Positions 33,726 to 45,358 of a DNA stretch of 64,000 bases are shown here, one piece after another. Where the stretch lies: positions 806,001 to 870,000 of the forward strand of contig NZ_JAUSUK010000001.1 in the NCBI RefSeq assembly GCF_030813515.1, written 5' to 3'. Position 1 is the stretch's first letter. Every line of letters starts with the position of its first letter. Below the pieces are notes generated by a model. The model ran no database searches. It was not told the origin of the DNA and worked only from the letters and a program-made list of their open reading frames with translations. This DNA is from Rhodopseudomonas julia (GTDB lineage Bacteria > Pseudomonadota > Alphaproteobacteria > Rhizobiales > Afifellaceae). The translations under genes and the position numbers were made by a program.

Positions 33726-34616
33726 TTACTGGGGCATCGGGTCAGAGACGGTGACGGAGCCCATGCGGATGCGACGGAAGGCAGCTTCCACGAAGCAATA
33801 GCCGGCGAAGGCGACGAGGCCGAGGGCCACCAGGAAAAGCAGCACGGCGCCGAAGGGCAAACCCTGAATGTAACTCAACGCGTCTTCGAGACCTGGCGCG
33901 CTCGACGCATCGTAAATGCCGCCCGCATAAAAGGCGAGGACGCCGATCACGATGAAGATGATGCCGCGGGCGATCAGTCCCAGCGAACAGACGGGCTTCA
34001 CCATCTTCATCTTGTCGCTGTCGAGGTCGAGGTATTTTTCGTAGCCGGCACACCAGCCCTTGTAGAGATGGGCGAGGCCGATACCGACCGGCACGAGGCA
34101 AAGACCGAGCGCCACCCAGCGCCCCCAGGCCTGGCCGAAGAGCCAGGTCAGCCAGCCGGCGGTCGGATCGCCGGAGCCGCCGTCCCCACCGTCGATTGCG
34201 AAGAGCAGGCTCACCACAAATGCGGCAAGCCCCATATGGATGACACCGCTGCAGAACAGGAAGAAGCGGAGAAGCAGGCCCTTGGCATCATTGCCGTGAT
34301 CGTCGAGATCGCCGATCGACTGGGCGAAGCGCCAGAGGCCGAAAGCGGCAAGGCCGATGCCGACCACGACGAGAAGCACGCCACCGAGCGGCTGCGTGAG
34401 GATTTCCCGCAGTGCGCCGCGCGTGTTCTCCGCCTGCGTGGAGCCGATCGCGGCAAGAACCGCCAGGATGCCGACCACCAGATAGACGACGCCGCGGGCC
34501 GCATAGCCACCGCGCGTGCCCCATTTCAACTGTTGCGAGATTTCCGCTGCGATGGTCGCCCCCCTCGGTTTCGCCTCGACAACGTCAGATGGCGAGGCCG
34601 GTTCCGAGAGACGCAT
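33726..34616 (-). CDS. DUF1206 membrane protein
   Basis: A 296-residue protein with about six helices arranged as three similar pairs, each opening with an Arg-Gly-type segment: TRGGYAARGVVYLVVGILAV, LRFFLFCSGVIHMGLAAFVV and SLGLIARGIIFIVIGVLAFY. This internal threefold repeat is typical of DUF1206. The function is unknown. I start at the ATG at 34616 because upstream sequence looks non-coding. It follows the TRAP permease by about 80 bases on the same strand. Confidence 0.8.
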   Translation of the reverse strand: MRLSEPASPSDVVEAKPRGATIAAEISQQLKWGTRGGYAARGVVYLVVGILAVLAAIGSTQAENTRGALREILTQPLGGVLLVVVGIGLAAFGLWRFAQSIGDLDDHGNDAKGLLLRFFLFCSGVIHMGLAAFVVSLLFAIDGGDGGSGDPTAGWLTWLFGQAWGRWVALGLCLVPVGIGLAHLYKGWCAGYEKYLDLDSDKMKMVKPVCSLGLIARGIIFIVIGVLAFYAGGIYDASSAPGLEDALSYIQGLPFGAVLLFLVALGLVAFAGYCFVEAAFRRIRMGSVTVSDPMPQ

Positions 34617-34698
34617 CGCAATCGTCCGATGCCGAAGACACCCGATGCCGAAGGCGGCCAGCAAGCCGGAGCTCGCGCGTGCGACCGACTGCGGCCTC

Positions 34699-36468
34699 TT
34701 ACACGCTGACGAACACAAACAAGAGGCCGGCAAGGACCAGCGGGGCGCGCAACATCAAGGGGCGGGCCGCAATGATGCCGTAGGAGAGCATGGCGAGCCC
34801 CGCCCCCATCTTCACGAAGGCGAAAAGAGCCGCAAGCGGGCTCACTCCGAGCGCGAGAAGAGACGGATTGGCGATCATGCCGAGCGGGATCACGTAAAGC
34901 CCGATACCGAGGAGCATCGCCTTTCCCGCAACCTTCAGCCAGTTCTCGCCGATCATGCCGGCGGCGATGAAGACGGCGCCGCAGACGGGGGGCGTGATCG
35001 TCGACAACAGCGCAAACCAAAAGACGAAGAGATGCGCGACGAGCGGCTTCAGCCCAAGGGCTGCAAGCGCTGGACCGGCGACGGAGATGCAGATGACATA
35101 GGCCGCCGTCGTCGGCACCTCCATGCCGAGGATGAGACAGGCGAGCGCCGTCAGGAGAAGCGCGGGCCACAAGGAATCATTGGCGACAGAGAGGATGGTC
35201 GACGTGACCTTCACGCCGAGCCCGGTCAACGACAAAACCCCGATGACGATCGAGGCGCAGATGATGATGGAGCCGATCATCGCCACCTGGCGGCCGGCGG
35301 TCACCGCGGCAATCGCCAGCCTGTCGCCGAAATGGCGGAAGGAAAAGCGCAGGCGCACATCGAAGAAGAGCAGGATTGTGCCGGCCAGAATGGCGACGGA
35401 GGCGGCATATTGCGGCGTGAAGCCCGCACCGAAAATCGCCGCAAGCAGCGCCAGAAACGGCACGGCGAAGAACATCGAGGTGATCAGTGCCTCGCGACGC
35501 GCCGGCTGATCGGCACTCTCCACAGGGCGCAGATCGTAGCGCGTGGCAAAGGCGTCGACGCCCACCCAGACGGTTAGAAAATAGAGGATCGCCGGCGGCA
35601 GGGCGGCGGCCATGATCTGCGTGTAGGGCGTGCCGGTCAGCTCCACCATGACGAAGGCGCCCGCCCCCATCAGAGGCGGCATGATCTGGCCGCCCGAGGA
35701 GGCGACGGCTTCAACGGCGCCGGCGAGCGATTTCGGATAGCCGAGCTTCGTCATCGCCGGAATGGTGATCGCGCCGGTCGAGGCGACATTGGCGGAGGCT
35801 GAGCCCGAAATGGATCCGAACAGCGCGGACGATAAGGTCGCGACTTTTGCCGCGCCGCCCTTGAGACGGCCCGCGACCACGGTCGCAACATTCATGAAGC
35901 CCTTGCCGGCCTCGCCCGCATTCAACACCGCGCCCAAGATGACGAAGATCGCCACGACATTGACGGAGACGCCGGTGAGCTGCCCCCAGAGGCCGCCCTC
36001 GGCAAGCGTCATGGTCCCCAAAAAGCTCTCGAGCGGAAGTCCGGGATGGCCGAATTCGCCCGGCACATATTGCCCGAAGAGCCCATAGGCCAAGGTGATG
36101 AGTGCGACGAGCGGCAGCGGCCAGCCGATGGCGCGCCGCGCCGTCTCCAGTGCCACGGCGATGAGGAGCACGGCGAGCCCCATCTGAAATGGCCCGTCGA
36201 TGAAGCCATACTGATCGGCGATGTCGGAGGCGTTGACCGCGATATAGAGACAACCGCCGATGCCGAGGAGGCTGAGCGCCCAGCCGCTCCACCGCTGCCA
36301 CGGCGTCTTCGCCGGCAGGATCAGCATCCACGGCAGGAGAAGCGCCATATGGATCGGACGCGCCGCCAGCGCCGGCGCAAGTCCGTAAAAGATCAGGCCG
36401 ATATGGAAGGCGATCGAGACGAGCCCGAGCGCCACCCATGGCCAATGTTTCGCCGGCGGATCGTCCAC
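34699..36468 (-). CDS. TRAP transporter fused permease (TAXI type, DctQM-like)
   Basis: A 589-residue membrane protein with many helices. The first four or five helices (residues about 1-125) correspond to the small DctQ-like subunit and the rest to the large DctM subunit, with FGSISGSASANVASTGAITI and VASSGGQIMPPLMGAGAFVM as family landmarks. The fused form goes with TAXI binding proteins. GTG start with AGGTGA upstream. Substrate unknown; TRAP-TAXI systems often import small carboxylates using a sodium gradient. Confidence 0.92.
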   Translation of the reverse strand: MDDPPAKHWPWVALGLVSIAFHIGLIFYGLAPALAARPIHMALLLPWMLILPAKTPWQRWSGWALSLLGIGGCLYIAVNASDIADQYGFIDGPFQMGLAVLLIAVALETARRAIGWPLPLVALITLAYGLFGQYVPGEFGHPGLPLESFLGTMTLAEGGLWGQLTGVSVNVVAIFVILGAVLNAGEAGKGFMNVATVVAGRLKGGAAKVATLSSALFGSISGSASANVASTGAITIPAMTKLGYPKSLAGAVEAVASSGGQIMPPLMGAGAFVMVELTGTPYTQIMAAALPPAILYFLTVWVGVDAFATRYDLRPVESADQPARREALITSMFFAVPFLALLAAIFGAGFTPQYAASVAILAGTILLFFDVRLRFSFRHFGDRLAIAAVTAGRQVAMIGSIIICASIVIGVLSLTGLGVKVTSTILSVANDSLWPALLLTALACLILGMEVPTTAAYVICISVAGPALAALGLKPLVAHLFVFWFALLSTITPPVCGAVFIAAGMIGENWLKVAGKAMLLGIGLYVIPLGMIANPSLLALGVSPLAALFAFVKMGAGLAMLSYGIIAARPLMLRAPLVLAGLLFVFVSV

Positions 36469-36521
36469 GGGCTCACCTTTCGGTCAATCGCCGGAAAAAA
36501 GAGAGAGCGGCAGCCGGGCCG

Positions 36522-37493
36522 TTATTTCAGTTGCTCCGGCACGTCGATGCCCGCTTCCTCGTAATAGCGCAAAGCGCCCTCGTGGAGTTTTCCCTCGACC
36601 TCAGAGAGAAGCTCGGGCGACACAGCCTTCCACCACGGCGCCGTCTCGGACAGGCGCGCCTTTTCTTCCCAGAACGTCTTCGTCACCAGATAGGCCGTGT
36701 CAGCGTCCATCGCCGTCGTCGTATAGGCGATGACGGGAAGCGAGGTCGTCACCACGTCCTCGTCGACGCCCGCATAGGTGCCGGCGGGAATGACGGCGCG
36801 GGTGCGGCCGGTTTTCTCGACTTCCTCATCCGTCATGGAGACGAGCCCGATATCGGCGCTTGCGGCCGTTTCCACGACGTTCGGAGCCGGAAACGAGCCG
36901 GAGGTGACGAAGGCGTCGATCTGCCCGTTCTTCAGGGCATCGGCGGCATTGCCGAGCTCGGCGTTGGCGATCGTCACCTTGTCCTTGAGATCGAAGAGCT
37001 CGAGATATTTCTCGCCCTCGCGCGCACCGAACGAGCCCTTGCCGAGAAGCACCGACTTGCCCTCAAGAGCGCTCAAGGGCAGCACCGCCTCGTCGCCGGC
37101 GATGACGAAATGCATGGTGAGCGACGGGATCGGAAAGAGGGCGCGAACGTCCTTGAACTTCTCGCTCGGCCGTTTTTCGAAGGCCCCCTTGCCGGCCTGG
37201 GCGAGGCCCACGAGCGCCGGCGGCGTGGTGAAGATGAAGCTTCCCGGGCGGACCGCCGCTTCCATGACGTTCTGAACCGAGCCCTGGCTCTCCTCGACCG
37301 TCAGGATCACATCGCCGTCCGTGCCCTGCTTGATCGCCTCGGAGAGCTCCACCCCCATCTGATAATAGGAGGTACCGGCCTTCGCCGACTTATAGGTGAT
37401 GCGGGTCTCCGCCTGCGCTCCACCAGCGATCACGGCCGCGGCGACCAGCGCTCCGCCGGCCGCCCATGCACGCCATCCGGCTTTGTTCCTCAT
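36522..37493 (-). CDS. TAXI-family TRAP transporter solute-binding protein
   Basis: A 323-residue periplasmic protein: signal peptide to about residue 28 (AGGAQA), then ITYKSAKAGTSYYQMGVELS, KAGTSYYQMG being the TAXI-type glycine/tyrosine signature region, and LFPIPSLTMHFVI. GGGGAGGATCGGAC precedes the ATG. It lies 53 bases before the fused permease on the same strand, forming a complete two-gene TRAP-TAXI transporter. Confidence 0.9.
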   Translation of the reverse strand: MRNKAGWRAWAAGGALVAAAVIAGGAQAETRITYKSAKAGTSYYQMGVELSEAIKQGTDGDVILTVEESQGSVQNVMEAAVRPGSFIFTTPPALVGLAQAGKGAFEKRPSEKFKDVRALFPIPSLTMHFVIAGDEAVLPLSALEGKSVLLGKGSFGAREGEKYLELFDLKDKVTIANAELGNAADALKNGQIDAFVTSGSFPAPNVVETAASADIGLVSMTDEEVEKTGRTRAVIPAGTYAGVDEDVVTTSLPVIAYTTTAMDADTAYLVTKTFWEEKARLSETAPWWKAVSPELLSEVEGKLHEGALRYYEEAGIDVPEQLK

Positions 37494-37883
37494 GTCCGAT
37501 CCTCCCCTTCAAATTCCCCTTGATCCGGCTCTGGACAACGCCGAACCGGCTGAGGGCAAACGCCTATTCGATCCCTTCCGCCGCGGCAAGCTTCGCAAGC
37601 CCTGATGCGGCAGTGTCTCGTCATCGAGAAGAAGAACAATCCACCCCCCACGCTCTCTTCGCTCGCCGCGGTCCCGTCGCGATAGCCTCTCGAAAACACA
37701 CGGGGCGCCGATTACGCAAATTTTGCCCCGTCCCCCTGCGACAATTTTGATACGCCCTTGAGACGGCGAGAGAAATGCAATCCGCCGTCGACCCCTTTCG
37801 GGCAAGACGAGAGCATTCTCACGGTTGGATTTAGGACTTCTCAACTCCTGTAGCCCATTCGCCGTGAAGGCGGGGGCGGAGCT
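37494..37883. other. Intergenic region between the TAXI gene and the GGDEF gene
   Basis: About 390 bases between divergent genes. I see no RNA motif, convincing operator or recognisable small protein. Open frames on the minus strand cross it without family resemblance. The GGGGGCGGAG ribosome binding site for the GGDEF gene ends it. Confidence 0.5.
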
Positions 37884-39032
37884 ATGACGGCAGCAACGAT
37901 GCTCATATCGCGAAGCGACGGCGAGGACACGATCCTCCTGCATCTGCTCGATCTCGTCTACGGCTCCTTGCCGTCCATAACCCTCATTCTGATCGGGTTC
38001 GTCGTCGCCGGAACGATCGCTACGGTGGATACGGGCGACCAGCTTCTCGGTCTCATCACCATCCTGGGGTTTCTCATCGGCCTGGCGCGTATCGCCATAT
38101 GCCTGTTTTACCGGCGCTGGCGCCGAAGCGCTCCGCTGATTGTCGGCGAATGGCATCGCTGGGAGTTCGCCTACATGGCCGGCGGATGGTTTTTTTCCGC
38201 CTGTCTCGGGGCGTTGGCGGCGCGCACCCTCGTCTTCCAGAACCACATGGCCGATGTCCTCGTGATGACGCTCACGATGGCTTACTTCACCGGCATCGTC
38301 GTACGCGTCGTGCGGCCGCGGATCGCCGTTGCACAGCTCCTGCTCGTGCTCCTGCCGGTCGTCGCCATGTCGCTGACGCTCGGCGGGCCAAGTTACATCG
38401 CTCTCGCCTTCATCGAGATCCTGTTCGCGATCGGGGCCATCCAGCTCATCATCTACAATTCGCAGACGATGGTCGCGCGGCTTCAGGCGGAGCGTTCCTT
38501 AAGCCTGCTTGCGCGCCACGATCATCTCACGAAGCTGCCGAACCGCGCCTATTTCGAAGAGAAGATGGCCGTGGCAATCTGCGAGGCGGGCACCAGAGGC
38601 GAGGGCTTCGCGCTGATCCTCCTCGATCTCGACGGCTTCAAACCGGTCAACGACACGTTCGGCCACATCATCGGCGATCAGCTTCTGCGCGCCTCGGCTG
38701 AGCGTATTCGCACCTCCCTGCCATCTGAGGCTTTCGCCGCGCGGATCGGCGGCGACGAATTCGCCGTCATCATGCCGGTCGGCATGGGGCGCGCGGAAGC
38801 CTTCGCACGAGGCAAAGCGATCCTCGCGGCCGTCGCTCAGCCTTTCACTCTCGGGCACGAGGACATCCGCATCGGCGCAAGCGCCGGCCTTGCAACCTTC
38901 GTCTCCGGCGAGCTCGGCGCCCAGCAGCTTTACACCATGGCGGATCAGGCCCTTTACCAGGCGAAACGCCAGGGGAGAGCCGATATCTGCGTCTACCAGG
39001 AAGGTTCGCTCGTCGCCCAGCGCGCAGCTTGA
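37884..39032 (+). CDS. Membrane-bound diguanylate cyclase (GGDEF)
   Basis: A 382-residue protein. Residues about 25-195 contain roughly six helices and the GGDEF domain follows (about 208-375). The active-site motif RIGGDEF is intact (GGDEF at 289-293), and DHLTKLPNRAYF begins the domain. The usual RxxD inhibitory site five residues before GGDEF is replaced by SEAF, so product feedback inhibition is probably absent. It makes cyclic-di-GMP from GTP; no EAL domain is present. The sensed signal is unknown. The following gene belongs to polysaccharide precursor synthesis, a common c-di-GMP output. Confidence 0.9.
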   Translation: MTAATMLISRSDGEDTILLHLLDLVYGSLPSITLILIGFVVAGTIATVDTGDQLLGLITILGFLIGLARIAICLFYRRWRRSAPLIVGEWHRWEFAYMAGGWFFSACLGALAARTLVFQNHMADVLVMTLTMAYFTGIVVRVVRPRIAVAQLLLVLLPVVAMSLTLGGPSYIALAFIEILFAIGAIQLIIYNSQTMVARLQAERSLSLLARHDHLTKLPNRAYFEEKMAVAICEAGTRGEGFALILLDLDGFKPVNDTFGHIIGDQLLRASAERIRTSLPSEAFAARIGGDEFAVIMPVGMGRAEAFARGKAILAAVAQPFTLGHEDIRIGASAGLATFVSGELGAQQLYTMADQALYQAKRQGRADICVYQEGSLVAQRAA

Positions 39033-40551
39033 GCGCCAAGAAGCGCTCCTTGCATAAGTTGTGAAAACCTGCGATCGCTACCTGGGGTTCAGGGGGATGA
39101 ACCGATGGGGGCAATCGTTCCGCTCGTTTTGTGCGGAGGGGCAGGCACGCGCCTTTGGCCGGCCTCTCGCGAATCCGCACCTAAGCAATTCATCAACTTC
39201 CTGGGCGAGCGCTCAACCTTCCAAGAGACGATCCAACGCATCAGCACACCGGATATCTTCGCGCCACCGGTGATCGTCACGGCCGCCCGCTATCGCCACA
39301 TGGTCGCGGAGCAATTGGCGGCCCTCGACCTCAGCGCCACCATCCTGCTCGAACCCGAAGGCCGTGATTCCGGACCGGCGGTCGCCGCCGGAAGCCATTT
39401 CATCGCCGGGCACGATCCCCATGCGGTCGTCATGATGCTCGCCGCCGACCATGTGGTGGAGGATGTGGCAAGCTTCCGGGCGGCCGCTCAGAAGGCCGCA
39501 GCCAGCGCGCAGAACGGCCATATCGTGACCTTCGGCGTGCGCCCCGACCATCCTGCCACCGGCTATGGCTACATTCGGCCCGATGGCGCCGGGGAAACGC
39601 CGGACATCCGCGCCGTCGCCGCTTTCGTCGAAAAGCCCGACGCCGCGGCGGCGGAGGAATATGTCGCCGCCGGCTATTTCTGGAACTCCGGCAATCTCGT
39701 CTTTCGCGCCGATCAGCTCCTTGCCGAATACGCCCGCTTCGATCCGGAAACGGTTGCGGCCACCGCCGAGGCCGTGGCGGGTGCGCGGAGCGATTGCGGC
39801 TTCCTTCGGCTTGAGGAGACGAGTTTCGCGCGCACGACAGCCGCTTCCATCGAGATCGCCGTCCTGGAGAAGACAATCCACACACGCGTTCTTCCCGTCT
39901 CCATGGGGTGGCGGGATATCGGCTCCTGGGACGCACTCTGGTCGCTCACGGAGAAGGACGCCGCCGGCAATGCAGCACGCGGCGAGGCCCTCTTCGTCGA
40001 GGCTAAGGACAATTATGTCCTCGGCGACAACCTCGTCGCCATCGTCGGCCTGTCGGGCCTCGCGGTCGTGCAGACGCGGGATGCGACGCTCGTCATCGAC
40101 CGATCGAGAGCGGAGGCGATCCGGCCGCTCATTGCCATGCTCAAGGAAAGCGGCCGGCCGCAGATCGAAGAGCCCGCCTATGTCTATCGCCCTTGGGGAA
40201 GCTATCAGGCGATCGATCGCGGCGAACGTTTCCAGGTCAAGCGCATCGAGGTGAAGCCGGGCGGGCGGCTCTCCCTGCAACGGCACTTTCACCGCGCCGA
40301 GCACTGGATCGTGGTCCGCGGCACGGCTCTCGTCACGATAGGAGAGACCGAAAGGCTCCTCTACGAGAACGAATCGACGTTCATCCCGATCGGCGCCGTC
40401 CACCGGCTCGAAAACCCCGGAAAGATCCCGCTCGAGCTGATCGAGGTGCAATCCGGCACCTATCTCGCCGAAGACGACGTGATACGGCTCGATGACGATT
40501 ACGACCGGCTTCGCGACGACTGGGAACGCCGCGCCTATGCCGCAGAACCGG

Positions 40552-41841
<1,290 letters not shown>

Positions 41842-42047
41842 GCGATGGTCACGATCAGGCAGGGGGGCGATGTGTCGGCGACCGTCCTCCAGATGCTAGG
41901 CGACACGCCTACAAGCGGCGGGTTTTCCGGTCAACGGCGGGACATGCTCTCGGTTGTGGCGAGACGGTGCCGGATGATGTCCCGGATGTCCCGGATGCCG
42001 CGCCCGCCTGGTCCGCGTGGGCGGCACCACGTGCCACGAAGGGTTCC

Positions 42048-42482
42048 TCAGAAATTCAGAACGCGGGTGTTCTCCGCCAGAAGACGCTCCGCCATCTGCG
42101 GCGGCTGTGCCACACCGACGCCCTCGATCAGCGCATCCTCGTTCAGCCCCTTATTGGGCAGATAGAGGGCGCAGACATCGACGGCCGTCTCCGTCTTTTG
42201 CAGGATGGTCTGCATCAGCCCCTTCGGGCTCATGCCTTTCGGCTTCTGCAAGGCCATCGCACTCGCTGGCGCGTTTTTGAGAGCGATATCGGCCGCCGGC
42301 CCGCACAGAAGTACTTGCGCCTTCGCCCCCTGCTGAACCGATTGCATGGTGAGCACCATCGCCATCAGCTGCGTTTGCGGCTCAGGCGATGTCACGACGG
42401 TCACGAGCGACGGCTTTTGCTGCGCCATGGCGGGCGTGGCGAAAACCAGGACGAGGCTTGCGAGGACTAGGATCTTGCGCAT
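42048..42482 (-). CDS. Exported DsrE-like protein
   Basis: A 144-residue protein. A signal peptide (MRKILVLASLVLVFATPAMA) is followed by a DsrE/F-like fold: SLVTVVTSPEPQTQLMAMVL, AQVLLCGPAADIAL and CALYLPNKGL, with Cys residues at about 65 and 108. DsrE-like proteins carry or sense sulfur; exported versions are of unknown role. GGAG precedes the ATG at 42482 by nine bases. A perfect 12-bp inverted repeat sits directly upstream of the ribosome binding site. The gene is single, between the dehydrogenase and glpK. Confidence 0.7.
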   Translation of the reverse strand: MRKILVLASLVLVFATPAMAQQKPSLVTVVTSPEPQTQLMAMVLTMQSVQQGAKAQVLLCGPAADIALKNAPASAMALQKPKGMSPKGLMQTILQKTETAVDVCALYLPNKGLNEDALIEGVGVAQPPQMAERLLAENTRVLNF

Positions 42483-42494
42483 CGGGGGGATCTC

Positions 42495-42536
42495 CAAAAA
42501 TCATCACATTCATTTTCAGGAATATGATGATTTTTG
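42495..42536. promoter_or_regulatory. 12-bp inverted repeat upstream of the DsrE-like gene
   Basis: CAAAAATCATCA (42495-42506) and TGATGATTTTTG (42525-42536) are perfect inverted copies separated by 18 bases. The site lies immediately upstream of the Shine-Dalgarno of the DsrE-like gene and is AT-rich against a GC-rich background, so it is a strong operator candidate. As RNA it could also form a 12-bp hairpin with an 18-base loop. Confidence 0.65.
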
Positions 42537-42634
42537 TCCAGCCCGAACGCCGCGCTCCTTCGCCGCGCCCCAATCGTATTTTGACCAGCCGCCGCGCTGT
42601 CGCGCGGCAGCCGGCACCTTTGGAGACCTCGTGG

Positions 42635-44128
42635 TCAGTCCTGCCGTGTCAGCGTCCGGCGCACGGCATCGCGCCATCCGGCGAGCTTTTCGTTGCGCAT
42701 CTCCTCGGAAATCTGCGGCGTGAAGCGGCGTTCGGGGCGCCAGGCCTTGGCGAACTCCTCCTCATGCGGCCACACGCCGGCCTGGCGGCCGGCAAGCCAC
42801 GCCGCCCCAAGGGCAGTCGTTTCCAGAACCACCGGCCGATCGACCGGCGCATCGAGGAGATCGGCGAGACGCTGCATCGTCCAGTCGCTCGCCACCATGC
42901 CGCCGTCGACGCGCAGCACCGGATCGTCGGCGCCCTGCCAGTCACGCTGCATGGCGGAGATGAGGTCGGCCGTCTGGAAGCAGACCGATTCAAGTGCCGC
43001 CCGGGCCAGTTCGGCCGGGCCCGTCGCCCGCGTCAGGCCGAAGAGGGCGCCCCGCGCATCGGAATCCCACCAGGGCGCGCCGAGCCCGGTGAAGGCCGGC
43101 ACGAGATAGACGTCCTGGCCGTCATCGGCGCGGCCGGCGAGTTCGCCCGATTCTTCGGCGCGGTCGATCATTTTGAGCCCGTCGCGCAACCATTGCACGG
43201 CCGCACCGGCGACGAAGATCGAGCCCTCGATGGCGTAGGTGGTGCGCCCGTCGAGGCGATAGGCGATCGTGGTCAGAAGCTTGTTCTTGGAGCGGACGAA
43301 ATCCTCACCCGTATTGAGGACGGCAAAGCAGCCCGTCCCGTAGGTCGACTTCACCATGCCGGGCGTGAAACAGGCCTGGCCGAGGGTGGCGGCGTGCTGG
43401 TCGCCGGCAACGCCGCGGATCGGGATCGCCGTGCCGAAGATCGCAGGATCCGTCTCGCCGAATTCCGCCGCGCTGTCCTTCACCTCCGGCAGCATGGAGC
43501 GCGGCACGCCGAGCATGGCGAGAAGCTCGTCGTCCCATTCGTTGCGGCGAATGTCGAACATCAGCGTCCGTGCCGCATTGGTCGCGTCGGTCGCGTGCAC
43601 GCGGCCCCCGGTCAGTTTCCAGATGAGCCAGGTGTCGACCGTGCCGAAGAGAAGGTCGCCCGCTTCTGCGCGCGCTCTCGCGCCTTCGACATTGTCGAGA
43701 ATCCAGTTCACCTTGGTGCCGGAGAAATAGCTGTCGATCAGAAGACCGGTCTTCTCGGCGACAGGCTCTGCATGACCGTCCTTGATGAGCCGCTCGCAAA
43801 GCCGTGCCGTCCGGCGATCCTGCCAGACGATGGCGTTGTGGACCGGCTTGCCTGTCTTGCGATCCCAAACGAGCGTCGTCTCGCGCTGATTGGTGATGCC
43901 GATGCCGGCGAGATCCGGTGCGGAAAGCCGGGCTTCGGCCAAGGCGCGGCGCACGGTCTCCACCGTGGTGCGCCACAGATCTTCCGGATTGTGCTCCACC
44001 CAGCCGGAGCGCGGGAAATGCTGCTGGAATTCCAGCTGCCCGACGCCCATGACGTGGGCGCGGTCGTCAAAGACGATCGCTCGTGTCGATGTCGTGCCCT
44101 GATCGATGGCGAGGACGTAACCGCCCAT
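42635..44128 (-). CDS. glpK: Glycerol kinase
   Basis: A 497-residue FGGY-family kinase. The start [18 protein letters not shown], the glycerol kinase signatures [20 protein letters not shown] and [15 protein letters not shown], and [20 protein letters not shown] are diagnostic. It phosphorylates glycerol to glycerol-3-phosphate in the cytoplasm. AAGGAAGGG precedes the ATG. No glpF or glpD lies adjacent; the GlpD-like flavoprotein at 15512 is 25 kb away. Confidence 0.96.
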   Translation of the reverse strand: MGGYVLAIDQGTTSTRAIVFDDRAHVMGVGQLEFQQHFPRSGWVEHNPEDLWRTTVETVRRALAEARLSAPDLAGIGITNQRETTLVWDRKTGKPVHNAIVWQDRRTARLCERLIKDGHAEPVAEKTGLLIDSYFSGTKVNWILDNVEGARARAEAGDLLFGTVDTWLIWKLTGGRVHATDATNAARTLMFDIRRNEWDDELLAMLGVPRSMLPEVKDSAAEFGETDPAIFGTAIPIRGVAGDQHAATLGQACFTPGMVKSTYGTGCFAVLNTGEDFVRSKNKLLTTIAYRLDGRTTYAIEGSIFVAGAAVQWLRDGLKMIDRAEESGELAGRADDGQDVYLVPAFTGLGAPWWDSDARGALFGLTRATGPAELARAALESVCFQTADLISAMQRDWQGADDPVLRVDGGMVASDWTMQRLADLLDAPVDRPVVLETTALGAAWLAGRQAGVWPHEEEFAKAWRPERRFTPQISEEMRNEKLAGWRDAVRRTLTRQD

Positions 44129-44326
44129 ATCCTACCCTTCCTTGTTTTTCGTCCCGACCTTTATTGGGCGAGCGCCCGCCATGCTCAAGGGCGAAGGCAG
44201 GATAGAGGGAAGGAAATCGGGGCGCGGCGGGCAAACGCCCGGAAATCCGCATCTTCTGAATGCAATACGCCAGATCCGACAACTCGAATCCGGCGTCTTG
44301 CAAGATCAGTCAGTGGCGAAAGGCGG

Positions 44327-44536
44327 TCAGTGGCGCGCGGCCATTTTCTTGGTGCCGCACAGGCGCTCGAACGCGTCGGCCGGGGCGTGCCCGGTCGCTT
44401 CCGCTTCGGCTGCGAGATCGCAGGCGGTGGCAAAGGTCGACATCATCTGAGCGAACGAGCGGCCCTGACGTGCCAGCGCGTCGTGCCAGTGCGCTCCAGC
44501 GAGATGGGGTTGGGGGGTTGAGGGGGATGTGCGCAT
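44327..44536 (-). CDS. Small protein of 69 residues, unknown function
   Basis: A 69-codon reading frame with an excellent ribosome binding site (AGGAGT six bases before the ATG at 44536). The middle (RQGRSFAQMMSTFATACDLA) looks like an amphipathic helix and the end carries one further Cys (RLCGTKKM). No family is recognised. It lies 198 bases upstream of glpK on the same strand. Confidence 0.5.
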   Translation of the reverse strand: MRTSPSTPQPHLAGAHWHDALARQGRSFAQMMSTFATACDLAAEAEATGHAPADAFERLCGTKKMAARH

Positions 44537-44728
44537 GGGATCACTCCTGCTTTGACCCTTCTATTCTTGGCGCTGACCTACGCCCGGATGCCGCACCGCA
44601 CAACGCACCTTACGCGATAGCAGCCATCGCGAATTCGGGAGGCTCCGGCTGGAGATAGCGGAAACTCTGTTAATCCCTTTGAAGTCCGCCGGAGCCAGTG
44701 TTGCAGGGGCCGGCCAGGAAGGCGCGGA

Positions 44729-45358
44729 GTGGAACCCGCCCTCCTCTCCACCCGTTCGGCGGTCATGGAATCCAATCCCCGCAACACGACCGAAGTCGTC
44801 GATCGGCTCGCTGAAACGGCACGCCGGCACGAGCGCGTCTCGATCGGGCAGATGATGGACACGTTCGGCCACCGCAGTTACGGCCCCTTCCTGTTGGTCC
44901 CCGCCCTGATCGAGCTCTCACCGATCGGCGGAATACCGGGCGTTCCCACTTTCCTCGCCGCCATCATCGCGCTCTTCGCCGGCCAGATGCTTTTTGGTCG
45001 CGATCATTTCTGGATCCCCGACTTCCTGTCGCGCCAAAGCGTCTCCGCCAGGAAACTGGGCGAGGCCACGCAGTCCATGCGCGCCTTCTCACGCCGCCTC
45101 GATCGCTGGTTCCACGGTCGGCTCACCCGCTACGCCAAAGGCCCCTTCGTGCGGGTGGCGGCCTTCATCTCCATCCTGATGACGCTGACGGTCCCGCCCC
45201 TGGAACTCATCCCGTTCGCAAGCAGCGCACCGATGGGCGCCATCGCGCTCTTCGGGCTCGCACTCCTTGTCTGTGACGGCGCCTTGATGATCGCCGCCAC
45301 AGGCCTTGCCGGCGTCGCGTTGGCAGTAACGGCAAGCGTCTTCGCGCCGGCGCTGTAA
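44729..45358 (+). CDS. ExoD-family membrane protein
   Basis: A 209-residue protein with about four helices in the pattern of ExoD (exopolysaccharide synthesis) family: VSIGQMMDTFGHRSYGPFLL, LSPIGGIPGVPTFLAAIIAL and PLELIPFASSAPMGAIALFG. In Sinorhizobium meliloti, exoD mutants have altered exopolysaccharide and alkaline sensitivity; the biochemical role is unknown. The GTG at 44729 has AGGAAGG six bases upstream; an ATG at 44765 is the alternative. It is the gene upstream of the RiPP-like locus. Confidence 0.85.
   Translation: MEPALLSTRSAVMESNPRNTTEVVDRLAETARRHERVSIGQMMDTFGHRSYGPFLLVPALIELSPIGGIPGVPTFLAAIIALFAGQMLFGRDHFWIPDFLSRQSVSARKLGEATQSMRAFSRRLDRWFHGRLTRYAKGPFVRVAAFISILMTLTVPPLELIPFASSAPMGAIALFGLALLVCDGALMIAATGLAGVALAVTASVFAPAL

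Noticed and set aside
41842-42047. Possible small gene between the nucleotide-sugar dehydrogenase and DsrE-like gene
   Set aside because: Frames here lack ribosome binding sites and family resemblance; I see no feature.
42389-44521. Long plus-strand frame across glpK
   Set aside because: Exactly antisense to glycerol kinase, with no domain resemblance.
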